NCBI GenBank assembly: GCA_003971905.1
Contig: RSEE01000006.1
Span: 744,001 to 808,000 of the forward strand
Reading direction: 5' to 3'
Length of the DNA: 64,000 nt
Origin: Moniliella sp. 'wahieum'
Lineage: Eukaryota; Basidiomycota; Moniliellomycetes; Moniliellales; Moniliellaceae
The notes beneath the pieces were generated by a model, which was not told the origin of the DNA, made no database searches, and saw nothing but the letters and a program-made list of their open reading frames with translations. Of the stretch, positions 44,598-56,142 are shown piece by piece; positions within the stretch are counted from its first letter, which is position 1; each line of letters opens with the position of its first letter. The translations under genes were made by a program, and so were the position numbers.

Positions 44598-45963
44598 ATG
44601 CCCTTCGACGCCATGGACATTCCCGACGACGACTTGGACCTCGACGATGGCCTCTTCCCTGCTTCCCAGAGCCGACGGACCGGTTACGTTGCGGCTGCTC
44701 AACATGCCATGTCCAACCGCCGGTCCAAGCATATCCATGCTCACCAGCACAGCCTAGCAGGCCACCCCCAGTCGCCTTTGGCTGCTGATCCAGCGATGCA
44801 GGTCGACCCTTCGCTCGAGGCATTGGCTGCTCAGACTTCTACGTCTGTCTCCACTCACGCCTTACCCCCTGCTGGGGATGCTGCCTTGACGCGCAAGGCT
44901 CAAAACCGTTTGGCCCCGCGTTTCGTCAGCGCAAGCAGGAGTACATTCGTGCGCTTGAATGCCGTGTTGAGCTTCTATCATCTAAGCCGGCGACGCAAAT
45001 TGATCGTCTGCGGTGGCTCCTGCGGCAACTGATGTTCGAGAATGCCAAACTGCGGGTCATGCTCGGTGTGGCGGCACGGATCGCGGCAGATGGCAAGGGT
45101 GGGTTTCTCGGCGCCCACAATGATGTGCGTCGCGAACTAGAGCAGTTTGTGTTTAACCCAGATGAGCAGCGCTCTCTCAGATCTTGGGACCCCCCTCTGA
45201 CGACAATGATGGTCACAACGTACTGAATGTACTTCGTGCTCACTCTCAATTACCCCCTGAGGCATCCCTTACCTCCGTTCACTCCGGTCGCCATCGCCCT
45301 TTACCCACACTGCCCGATTTGCGCAAACCACCTCCCAAGCGACAGCGCAAACGATCGGCAGCTCGTAAAGACAGCAAAAGCGAACGCAGTGGTTCGGCTT
45401 CTCCTTCACCTTCGCCCTCTCAGCAGGAGACTGTATCTCCCACCTCTGGGTCTGTGCTTCCTCCAGCTGGTACCAATTCCTCTGCTCTTGTAGCTGCTGC
45501 CGCTGCCGCAGCTAAAGCTTCTCCTGCGTCTGTCGTTCAAGGCTTGCCCGCTTGGGGGTCCAATCCTTGGGGCCAAATAACTGACTGGTCGCCCCAAGGC
45601 ATGCTTAATGCAGCCTCAATGGCTGGCGCGCAAGGGCAGGGAATGGCTATGGGTGCATCAGTACCCGCGGTCTTTGCCGCACGCTATCGAGCCAGTATGT
45701 CTCTTGCGCCTGAGCAGGGGGCCCTCCCTGGGCTCGGCTCGTTCGGATCGATGCCAAGTGCGGCTCTCATGAACCAAGGCCAAGGCCAAGGCACAGATCA
45801 AATTCAAGGCCAAAGCAAAAGAGATTCCCTAAACACTACTGAAGGGGCGGCGCAGACGTATGTCGCCATGCCTGCGTCGCCTCCTGCGTGGTGGGGCGAG
45901 CATGTCGAGGGACATTCACCCGCTGCTGCCAATGTGTTCGATAACAGAGCCGAAGTTTCCTGA
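44598..45963 (+). CDS. AP-1-like bZIP transcription factor
   Basis: Nuclear DNA-binding regulator. The start ATG gives MPFDAMDIPDDDLDLDDG, an acidic N-terminus. The basic region reads LTRKAQNR-LA-R-FRQRKQEYIRALE across two frame changes near 44917 and 44930; the NxxAxRxFR core is that of fungal Yap/Pap1-type bZIPs. A leucine-heptad helix follows (VELLSSK, IDRLRWLLRQLMFENAKLR). Downstream there is a fungal Yap-associated segment (NDVRRELEQFVFNPDEQ), basic KPPPKRQRKRSAARKDSKSE and a long Ser/Ala/Gln-rich tail (GQGQGTDQIQGQ). I see no clear C-terminal Cys-rich redox domain, so oxidative-stress function is not assured. Confidence 0.85.
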
Positions 45964-46305
45964 TCTGCTGTGCGTTTCTCTGGCCTGCCCATGGCCGTCA
46001 GGCCTCAGGCTCCAGGTGAAGTCTTGGGCTTTATATGGTGTCTATATGCTGTTTCCCTGTTTTTTACCTCTCGTAATCCATCCGTCTGCACCGCATGCCG
46101 GCGAGTCGAACGTACTGCAACCCGACGACGTAACCTGTAACCACGTAACCATGTCCTCGAGCCAAGATAAGTATGTACCTCGAATCCAGAAGCGAAACGA
46201 GCATCACACATCACATGTCGCATTGATCTCGCTTGGTTGTAAAAGTATCAATTGTGGAGGGGCATCGCAGTGTGCGTTTTGGTGCCACACCTGCTCCTTC
46301 CTACC
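45964..46305. other. Intergenic
   Basis: 340 bases between the bZIP gene and the next plus-strand gene. No motif recognised. Confidence 0.5.
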
Positions 46306-49084
46306 ATGACGCCAGCGGCTGGCGTGCGGGTCCCACGCACAGCCACACGCACCGGCCACCTGGCCCTGGCTGGAGTTCCTCTCCCTCCACCGCGGAGGCG
46401 GCCAGCATTGACCTCGCCACGCCCCGCACTGCCTGCCTCGCTTCCGCCACTGCGGCCGTCTCCAGCACACGCATTTTCTACTTCTTGTGCCTCCCCCTCC
46501 CCCTCGACGCGTCCCGACCCAGGCCTCGACACAGCCCTCCTTCAGTCCTGGCTTGCTGCCGTCGGTGCACACTCTCTTCCCGATCTTTTCCGCCTCGCTC
46601 CCGCCCTTGAGCGTGAGTTGCGCTGTCCAACGATCCCGCAACTCTGATCCATTGTACGATCCTTCTTCTCGCTATCTCCTTGCTGTCCGTGATGGCCTTG
46701 AGTGTGCGCTCCAGGTCGCCGCGAGTCCCGAGATGAAGGGCGTTAGCGCCTGGCCTTCCCTATTGGCCCATCATCTTGCTCGCATGATCCCAAGGGATCT
46801 CCTTTAGTCTTCCTTTAGCCCAACGCACCTTTCTGCTTTGCTCCACGCAGTATCCAGCGAGGCGGGGGCTCCATTGGTCTAGGTCAACGCTCTGACTTTT
46901 CTGGAGGACCATGAGGACATGGCATGCGACCCATCGTGGTGGGTACAACTCCTGGCAGCTCTCGTTCTGCGAGGTGATCTGCAGTGGCCAAATCAGTGCT
47001 TGACAAAGTATGAGTCGGTTTCCTGTTCTGGCTTCGTTCCCTGACTCGGTCAAAGACGCATCTCTCTTGCCCTTGGTTGCCATTGCGGATACAATCAATT
47101 ATCAACTTGGAACACCCACCGACCTTCTCACCAGCGTGGTCGAGGCGTGCAACCTCTCCACCATCCCCACTGACGATCTGAGCCAGGCCCTGCACTTTTT
47201 GTCCCTTCCCAAACTGAAATCAAGCACAGGAAATCGGCTTTTTTCGGAACTCGCGAGCGTGCAGACCGGACGCAGAACTGTTATGGGCAGCTGGCCTACC
47301 TTGCTTCCGCCTTCGTGGATCCAGCTCAAAATATGGATACGCTCTGGTCAGCAATCTCACCCCCCAAGAAGGGGGATATGATACCAACGATCTGTTCACC
47401 AATCTCTTCCTCCTTTCCGTGTGGAACAGTATCGACCAAATTACAGACTACGATGAAGCCCTCGCCTTGATCCACCAGGCCGAGCATGTATTTGGCCGCC
47501 CAGCGCCCCCTATGGTATGGGAAGCCTGCGTGGAGGGTATGCTGGGAAACCAGCCATATGCGTGGTGGAGATCTCCCGTTTTCTCCTTGACCACCCTGTG
47601 GCAGGCAAGCACGGAGTGACCGCTCTCTCGCCCCTGCGCGTGATTGAGGCCGGCCTTCTTTTGGACCGAGGAACATCTGCCCATGGGCCATTGCCTGCCG
47701 GGGTGGACGAGGATCCTAGAGACGTTTGCAGGCTTCCTTGTTCCTGATCGCGAGGCCATCTTTTCTTCCTGGAATCACGTGTTAGTCCAGTACTCAGCCC
47801 CCCTCTCCCTCTCTGGTGGTGGCGGCATGTTCGAGGTGATGATTCCATTGGTATTGGAGCGAGAAGGGTTGAAGGGGCTCATCAACTTGCTGCGCGTGGC
47901 CGAGGCGAGGCAAGAGCTACTTTCTGTATCACAACTTGGCTCTCCAGCTGAATATGTGGCGTTGGCCACGACGGAGGAGGAGCTGCTTTCCTTTCACCGT
48001 ATCCTGGTCAAACTGGTTTGGCGTAGCCTGGTCGCACCGGAGCCACCTCGGTGGCACGTCGCCTACCTGACGGCTGTGATCAACCACCGATTCCCTCTGC
48101 ATAATCGAAGGGGTACGCTGCTTCCGTGGGACTTGCTCTTTCGGGAGAAGGTTTGCTGGAGGTATGCCGTGGCCTACGGAGCATAGGCCGTGCGCCTGAC
48201 GGAGTACAGTTTGTCAAGCTTCTAAACCATGTCAAGCGAGCTAGCGCACGGGAAAGCGATACGCGTCGCTCGATGGGATCTAGGGACGATTCGATGGCAC
48301 AGGCTGTGCTTCGCCAGACGGGAGAACACGTTGTGGCCCTGCACACTGCGATGCAGGAGGATGCAACAGTGGAGCCAGACATACGATTGCTCAATACCTT
48401 GATGAACGCCTACAACTTTGCTGGGGATGCCGACGCGCTCTTGGCATTTGGTTTTCCCTCTTACAGGATCGACATGCTATCACGCCTGCCACCCTGTCTA
48501 TTCTCTTTGATCTTTGTGGCTGGGCTCGGCGTCCACAACCGGCAACGCGAGCTTGGAATTGGGCTCGTTCGATGGATCGGGCCAAGGACGAAGCGGAACG
48601 GCCAAAGAGGCGATTGGTATCGCCACGGCTCCCGCCCCTGGCACCGACGCAGCCCAATGAATCCCTTTCCCGTCTCCGACCGGGACAGTCCAATGCACCC
48701 AATGATAACGCCAGCTCACGGCAGTGGATGGCACGCGACACGGCTCGGTTGGTCAACGATCACGTCAAACTGTCGTACCTGGAGATGCTCTGCCGCTGTT
48801 TCCTCTTCCGAGCCGCCTGCGATCTGGCGTGGGGGCTTGTGGAGACGGGCGAAATGGAGGGAAAGGCGGGGGTGGAGCGGGAGATGTGGAGCGTGCTACT
48901 CAAGTTCTTGGCGCGCAAGCGCGACCGAGTGTCGGATCCGTCCGAGCAACGAGGGTTGTACGATGCCCTGCGGGCGCGCATCCGCTCCGAACGACGGCAT
49001 ATTTGGGACGATGCGTTATCCCGCGTCGGGAAAGATCTGCGGCCAACAGGGAGAATTCGGGGCAATTACGATGATGAAGTGTAG
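46306..49084 (+). CDS. Putative mitochondrial helical-repeat (PPR-like) protein (frame disrupted)
   Basis: The start gives MTPAAGVRVPRTATRTGH, and a basic, Ser-rich leader with HAFSTSC looks like a mitochondrial presequence. The body is helical: LLQSWLAAVGAHSLPDLFRL, PLVAIADTINYQLGTPTDLL, DEALALIHQAEHVFG, VIEAGLLLDRG, LLRVAEARQELLSVSQLG. A stretch near 48360-48430 (VEPDIRLLNTLMNAYNFAGDADALLAF) fits a pentatricopeptide repeat. The C-terminus (LVNDHVKLSYLEMLCRCFLF...LRPTGRIRGNYDDEV) is well conserved in character but not identified. Probably an RNA-processing or translation factor of mitochondria, by analogy only. At least ten frame changes make exact boundaries of segments uncertain. Confidence 0.6.
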
Positions 49085-49272
49085 CATGGAGTATCGTCGG
49101 GTAGGCGTGGGAATGGCGATGGGGCTGCAGGGCAGTCAAACGGGGCGCACACCCCAGACAGAATAAATATGCCGCGTCCTACCGCACCCCGGCAGCTGCA
49201 ATTGAAACAATCCATCGCGCTTACCCGCAGCTCGTGCCCACCTCCATCACCACTGTCGTCGCGTCTACCACC

Positions 49273-52200
49273 ATGCCCGCCGCTGGGGGCAGCAAGCACA
49301 GACAGGGTGGTGCCGGACGCCCCGCTGGGAAAAATGCACCCGCTGGCAGTCTCAAACCCGAGCCTGTGTCGCTTGCCTCACTCAGCATGGACGACTTCAT
49401 CCGGCAGGCTCATATGGCCCTTCAGGTGCCTGGGAGCCATACTGACATCGAGCAGGCGCTGCAGACTCGTGCCTCCAATCTGCGCATCATCGACAACCAC
49501 TGGCCCTTGTGCGTGTTTTTTCGTGTTCATTTCCACCTCCGTCCCTGCCGCTGCCGCTGTGCTGCTTGCTGTTGTCGTGTTCGCCGTCGGACATACTGAC
49601 CCACACCGTCTCTCCAGCTGCCAGGTCTGCAAGCTGCCCTGCACCTGCAGCGCAGCACCAAATGCTCGCTGATGGCGTCAACCAAACATTCCCTTTGCCA
49701 ACCGCGGCGACGGCAGCGACCCAGTTCTCGCTGGCAGCGCTGGGGGGCTGGCTGCGGTGCACCGAGTGCACCGCCAGCCTCCACTTCAAGTGTCTACCCA
49801 AGGACCGCCAGTCCAGTATTCTTAGCGATATCAACGAGAAGAATGCAACGCTGGCGCCCAAGGGCCGCAGAGCACCCGTCCTGACCGGTCTTCCTTCAAG
49901 CATGGTCCGTGAGGACATCCCATGTTTGACGTGTTACGAAGAACCGGCGCTGTGCTTCATCTGTGGCCTGGATCCCGTTGGCCGTTCCTCTCGAGAGGCG
50001 GATGAAAAGTGGGGCCAAGAGAGCGATGACGACGTGTCGGAGCTAGGCGACTACGCGCGGCCCGTGTTTCGCTGCCGTCGGTGCAGGCGCTTTGCCCATT
50101 ACGAGTGTCTCGTACCCACTTACCACAGTGCACCGGGAACCGAGCATGCCGCTGCATTCCGTGCCCAGCTCCTGGAGCATTGGAATTGTCCGGATTGCTT
50201 CAAATGGCCGCAGGTGGAGAAGATTTTGGCCTGGCGCAAAATGGGCCCTGAAAGCGCCGAAAAAGTTCTCAAGATGTACCATAGCACTCCACCCGAGAGA
50301 CTTGAGCTGCTCACACGTGAGTATCTCGTCAAGTTTACCAACGAGTCGTGGCGTTCAAGCGGTTGGGTTCCGCATATTTGGTTAGAGCGGGTCTTCCCTG
50401 CCCTGCTCAAGTCCTTTCTCGCTGAGCCAACCCTTCGTTCCAAGCCAGGACCGGTTCCTGCCCAGTATCCCTTCGTGGACAGGCACCTACTATACGGACA
50501 TCGCCAATGCCGACAAATGGGAGCAACTCGAACACAACCCAAATGAGCCTTGGGTGCACTACCGCCCTCCCCACCCCATCGTAAGGACGCGAGTCCGACC
50601 AGCGGGGGTAAGAAAAGACCGGAAGCAGACCCATCGGCAGCGAAGCGCATTCCAGCCAGTTGGAAAGCACCTGAGCGTATTCTTGATGTTTTTTATCGCG
50701 CCACCATCGTTCCTGTAAATGAACAGCTGGCTGAATTGGGGGTTCGTATGACGGAGAAGTCGCTGGATCGATTGCGCAAGTGGCCAGCAGGTCTGCCCCC
50801 CCGCTCGGTCAACGGACTCATTCATATTTCCCAGCTGGAAGGTACCCAGCTTCTCAACCCGGCCGAAGCGCAAACTCGATAGCCCATGTTGCGTGGGTGC
50901 TTGTCAAGTGGGTTGGATTGGGCTATGGAGATTCATCGTGGATTGAGTTGCCGTGGTCCAGCCTAACTGACGGAACGTATCGCAATCAGCTACTCGAGGC
51001 TTACTACTATCACCTCAACGCCCGTGATGTCCTTGTTCGCACTCCCACACGCGACGAAAGGAAGGGCATCACCGAGACGGAAGCTAGTCTTCAGGCTGCC
51101 AATGCTGGGCGCGTTCTGGCCCAATACCAGCAAGATACGGTCCGCGAAATGATGCACTTATGGACCCAGATGCGCTCTGTCCTTCTGACGGATGATTCGG
51201 GGATGGGGAAGACGGTTGAGATTGTTCAGCTCATCTCATGGCTCTATACTGTCCGTGAGGTCTCCCCTTTCCTCCTTCTCGTCCCACGTCATACTGTTGC
51301 TCATTGGGCTCGCGCCTTCCGCCTCTGGCTTCCATCTGCCAACGTTGTGGCGGCTCACGGGAATCACAAGATACTGGAGGCATACGAGCTCTTCCATCCC
51401 ACATCGGAAATCACCTCCATGCCCGGCCTGACCGATCTCAAGGCGGAAATGGTAGTGGCAGACGCGAACGACCACGTATTGATGAAAACGTTGAACCGCC
51501 GGGTTAAACATTGGGAGCTGGTCGTCTTCCATGCTTCTGCCTGTGCAGATCTCGCTCGTGGAGAGGATGTGGGACGGATACCGTGTTCGAGACGCATCAT
51601 CTTCTCCGACACCACCTTGCCCCCCTCTCTTCTCCCCAACGTATTCCACGCCGTTCGTGCCGCCGAATCGTCTGGCCGGGCAATTGCATCTGACAGCGGA
51701 TCCCGACGGATGGAGATGGAAAAGGAACTGGAGTCTTACTGGCTCCGTCGGGGACGTACCGAGCTTTTGACCGGGCACGGATTGAGCGTGACGGAACTGG
51801 TGGTAGCGACAGCGCTAAAAGCTGCGCAAAAGGAAGCATATCAAGCAATTTTGAGCCGACACTTGGAGGATATCAAGAACCTATGTGCCCCGGCCGCTCG
51901 CGCTACCCCCAAAGCAACCAAGGATGGTATGCTTGCTATCCTCTTTGAGCTGCTTCGGGTGTGTCAAAACGCGTTTCTATGCGGGGACAAAAACCTCAAT
52001 AGGGATCACATTCCCAACCCCCCGGTGACCCGGTTGCTACAAGGGAGCGCCAAGCTCATTCTCCTCAGTCAGATTTTGCGTGGCTTGGACAAGACAGGGC
52101 ACCGGTGCGTGATTGTCACGTCCTTAACGATGGATCTGGATGTGATTGAGGAGCTAGTGCTTTCGGAGCACTACAACTATCTTCGGATTGACCGAGAATC

Positions 52201-52889
52201 TAGTGCGGAAGACATTGATCTGACCCAACGCGCTTGGAACCAAGATGGCGCGTCTGAATCGGTTCTTCTCCTTCACTCGCGAGTGGGATCGGCGGATATG
52301 AACTTGCTGGCTGCTGACACCGTGATCGTATGTCTTTTTTTTCCTTTTTGCTGCGGGTTAGGTTCGATTGCTAACGTGAGGTGCCCGGCCAGTTCTTTGG
52401 GCAGACTTGGTGCCCATGACCAATTGGTTCAATCTGGGCTACGTATGGCGTTTTGGGCAACACAAGGTACGCGTCCCCTTCTCCTTTGGTGGTCATGTGA
52501 CGGCGCTCTCTGACAGTGACATTCTAGTCGTTGCTGGTGCTCAATTTGTGACAGATGATAGTGCTGAGTCCCATTTGTTCTTGTGGACGCAAAGGGAGCT
52601 TGCCAAGCCAAAGATGGTCCGCAATTTGGATTCGTTCCCGACCAAGGAGTTGGAGCATGCTCTCAAGAATGGTCAACGGGACCTGTTCCTCGAAGGCGGC
52701 CTGAAAGAGAGTCCGTTGGACATTGCCTATTTGGACGAGGAAGTGGCGCAGCTCTTGGCACTGCGTGGGAAAGTGCAGACGCATGACGATGTCCCAAATG
52801 GGCTTCGGGGTCGGGTCGGGTTTGTGGGTCATCCTTCCGCCAGCGTCAAGCCCGTGGCCCGAGCACCCAAACCGACAAATGCCGGGTGA
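49273..52889 (+). CDS. PHD/chromo/SNF2-like chromatin protein, degenerate ATPase
   Basis: The start gives MPAAGGSKHRQGG; intron 49509-49617. Zinc-binding regions follow: CQVCKLP, WLRCTECTASLHFKCL, CLTCYEEPALCFICG and FRCRRCRRFAHYECL, i.e. tandem PHD fingers. Chromo-like segments: YLVKFTNESWRSSGWVP and AWVLVKWVGLGYGDSSWIE. The SNF2 part begins YQQDTVREMMHLW with Walker A DDSGMGKTVEIVQLI. The DExH position reads WELVVFHASACADL, lacking D-E-x-H, and helicase motif VI reads YVWRFGQH rather than Q-x-x-G-R-x-x-R-x-G-Q. Introns near 52327-52393 and at 52467-52527. The order recalls fission yeast Mit1 / CHD3-CHD4 proteins of repressive complexes. Frame changes occur near 49640, 50500 and 52420. Confidence 0.75.
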
Positions 52890-53442
52890 GCCGGGGAGCT
52901 CTCGAACATGTGTCTGGTATTCAGAGGATCGGCACATGCGAAACAGAGCTGTTAGCCTGAGGTCTGTGTCGAGGATCCTTCGCGCCGCCCGTGGTTGGGC
53001 CGTGTCTGTCTACCTTCTACCTATCGTGCACCGCATCCCATGTCACAGCCTGTAAGCCACCTCAGGCCCTCTAGCCCAGGCCGCCTCAGCTGAGGGCCCC
53101 ATTAATCAATCAAAATAATACATCATCCATCATCCATCCTCCGTCCTCTGTATCCTATCACCGAGACATGCTCGTTCAGACTCTAGTTTTCAAGACTTGT
53201 TTCACAGACCTCGCACCGCTGCCGCGCGGGTCTATAAAACGGGGCTGCGGACAAGGGGTTTCTCTCCTCCCCCCACCTCCATCAGTGCTTTGCGAGCCAC
53301 TTCTCACCGCTTGCCCCTTAGAGCCTGGTGCTCTTTGTGTCCTACCCCCTCTTCCCCCACAGCTGGATCTGTATCTCCCTTCTCCGAGTCCTGGTGACCG
53401 GTAAACCCCCCCCTCCACCCTTCCGCTCGCAACATCCACACC
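52890..53442. other. Intergenic with promoter of secreted-protein gene
   Basis: 550 bases, with ATCATCCATCATCCATCC microsatellite-like DNA near 53125 and a TATA box at 53233. Confidence 0.55.
53233..53239 (+). promoter_or_regulatory. TATA box of secreted-protein gene
   Basis: TATAAAA, 204 bases before the ATG at 53443, followed by a pyrimidine-rich leader. Confidence 0.55.
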
Positions 53443-55561
53443 ATGGTCGTCCTTTCACCCGCTCTTGCCGCATTGACTGCACTGCTTGCCCTGGTTGGCG
53501 GCAGCCCCGTTGATGCGGCCTATTCTCTGGGCCGCAGCCCTCGCCGCGCGCAACCGCAGCGGAAGGCGTCCCAGCCTCGCGGTGCACCCCTGCCCGTCTC
53601 CTCCATTCGGCTCAACCCGCATGGGCGAGGGCCCAAGGCCCCGGTGGCATCGGCGAGCAGCGCTTTGCTGCCCGCAAGTCTCATCGCTCCAACCGATCCA
53701 ACCGTCAGAAGAGGTCGGTTGTGAACAGGTATGTCTGCCCACTCACCCTTATTCTTGGTGTTCTTCCATTCTGACCCATCCTTACCACGCTCAGAGTTCA
53801 AACTGCAGACGTGATGACCTTTCGGCTGGCCCGAGCTCGATTGCAGGGTACGTCACGGTCTCACACGAGTCTCTCTTGGTGCTCCCGCCCGCGGCCAGCC
53901 CGGGGGAACGTCTGGTGGTGAGAACACCATCCTCGGCAGTATTTTCCTTCACCCTGTCTACAATGCCAGCCTTGCTCAGCCCAATGCCACCACAGTAGTC
54001 ACAAGGGAACCCAGGAAGCACACAAGCTCGCTCTCCTGGATGAGACCGTGACCAACTACACGCTTGAGGCCAGCCAGCTAGAGCGTACGCTCCTCTACAT
54101 TGTCCCGTCCGATGCCACGGAGCAGCACATGCTGGGTCAGATCATTTCCCCCGACCAGCGGGGTGACTTCGGACGAAGTGAGCGATGTGGTGCTCGAAAC
54201 GGTCACGGTCAACGTGGTTGTACCGATGCTCAATGCCACAGCTACAGCTCAAAACTGGTGTGCAACCTTTTCTACCGTGCCTGCACCACTGCATCTCGAA
54301 GCCTGCACCTACTCTCCTGGGTATGTGGGAGAGCTGTCTAGCCAGAGGTTCCAGTACTCTCCTACCACCGGAACGCTCTTGCCGCTCTTCGTCCAGGAAC
54401 ACCCTGGCTCAATTGCGACTGGCAGCTGGGGCAAATCCGCCAACAAACATGCTGGCGGGCAACGACAACAGAACCAGATTCTTGACCACCACGGTTCTAG
54501 CGATGACCTGAGCCTCAGCACCAGCATTGAAGCCTTGATGACCAACGATGACGCTTCGAGCTTTGCCGTATCGCAAACCATGTATTACAACTTGACTTTT
54601 GTCCCTGCGGCTGCTGAGCCACCTCTGCCGCTTGCCCCGTGCGCAAACGGATCGCCGACGAGCTCGGTGCCTGTTCCTGTGCCCACCGTCCGCTCGTCCG
54701 CGTCGGCTCGCTCGGGTGGAGAACGGGGCACGGCAACCAACTCGGCTAGGCCAAGTGGGTCTACGAGCTACAAATGGCACTCGCACAGCAAATCGCGCAG
54801 TGCTGCTCCTTCCTCCCTGGATTCACTCAAGCCCATCCGGCATAGCCATCACTACTCGGCCTCCAAGCCGAGCGAGACGGTTACGGTTACGGATGCCACC
54901 CCTACCCAGCATCAACGGAGCAGTAGCTCCCTGTTGTCTGTGCTGCCCAGTGCGAGCCACCACCGCCACCACCACAGCCATTCCATTGTCAACAGCCCGC
55001 AACCGGTCGCGTCCAGTGTGAGTCATTCCGCTCATCACCCGGGGAGCAGCAGCCAACCATCAACTCCATCGATGGAGTCGTCCGCGACACACCACCACCC
55101 CGCCCACTCGTCGGGTCACACTTCCCACCACCGGTCCTCGAGCGTGATGTCCGTTTCGTTGCCCATGTCATCACAGGTCACCAGTCTCTCCATTATGCCG
55201 CTCCCCGCCAACTCGGGCAGCGGGTGGGAGTCGACGGCGTCCTGGATGCCCATCTTATCTGGGTCGCTGCAATCATCGGAGCCGACCAAGAAGTCGGAAT
55301 CGAAGAGCAAGACGGAAGAGCAACCAACCAGCGCTTCGTCCTCCCCGGCCGGGCCAGCCCACGCTTCTACCTCGTCTTCGGACGGCAAGCCGTCCCCGCA
55401 CCCGCTCAGTTCCAACGCCCACCCCTCCAAGTCGTCGTTGGTTGTGTGCCTGCCGCCTCGTCGCAGCAGGAGACTTCTTTGACACTGGTACCTTCCCTCC
55501 CGGCTTCGTCCTTGAGCTCAGCAGTTCTGCGGGTACCACCCTCTTTGCTGTTCCTGTGTAA
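53443..55561 (+). CDS. Secreted Ser/His-rich protein of unknown function
   Basis: The start gives MVVLSPALAALTALLALVGG, a clear signal peptide, followed by a basic segment with likely dibasic cleavage (RQKR near 53710). Intron 53729-53794. The central part reads TLEASQLERTLLYIVPSDAT, VLETVTVNVVVPMLNATA and NWCATFSTVPAPLHLEACTY with N-glycosylation sites and a few Cys. The second half is low-complexity Ser/His/Pro-rich, including HHRHHHSHS near 54960 and KKSESKSKTEEQ near 55290. A frame change near 55440 hides the end, which reads GDFFDTGTFPPGFVLELSSS...LFAVPV and stops at 55559-55561. No TM helix or GPI signal is evident. No family recognised; possibly a wall or metal-binding surface protein. 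Confidence 0.6.
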
Positions 55562-56142
55562 GGGCGAAGCGCAACCAAGTAAGCCCACCTGGTTCTAACC
55601 GGAGCCATCGACGGTCAGGCCGCCTTGCCTCAGTGTTGATGATCATCTCGCAGGCGCACCTTGGCTTTTTGGGGGGTCCTATGCACTTGAATCCCTGACT
55701 TGTTACTAGCACATGCTCCTAGTGTCACTCTATCCACCGTTCAATGTATATTTCTGTCCATGCAACGGCTATGTACAAAGGGCATAGTATTCGGTTCGTT
55801 CTTCAGACGCAGCAATCGCGTTCGCTTCTCGCCCGCCTGCTGGGTCAATCCGAACCCTGACCTAAAATTCTCCCGCCTGGGGTCAAAGAAACTCAAGTAC
55901 CGTTTTTGTGTCGAGGCCAAAAGAAGGGGTGCATTGGTGTGTTTCCAAGCAAGAAAACATGTTCCGAGCAAGGGAGAAAGGATAGAAAGAAGGAAAGAAA
56001 TGGTGAAAAAAAGAAAGGCAGGAACGCTGGCAGGGGGGAACAAAGGAAAGACGGCAGCCAAGGCAGCCAGCGAAAGGATAAGAACGAATGGAGGAGTAGC
56101 CACGGCAACCAGCAGGATGAACGCAGCTGGGACAGGGTTGTG
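55562..56142. other. Intergenic between convergent genes
   Basis: 580 bases with a purine-rich plus strand (55920-56060), giving low-complexity frames on both strands. No supported gene. Confidence 0.5.

Noticed and set aside
51531-51770. Alternative frame inside the SNF2 gene that might supply a DExH motif
   Set aside because: Neither alternative frame shows D-E-x-H, and the main frame is open throughout this part.
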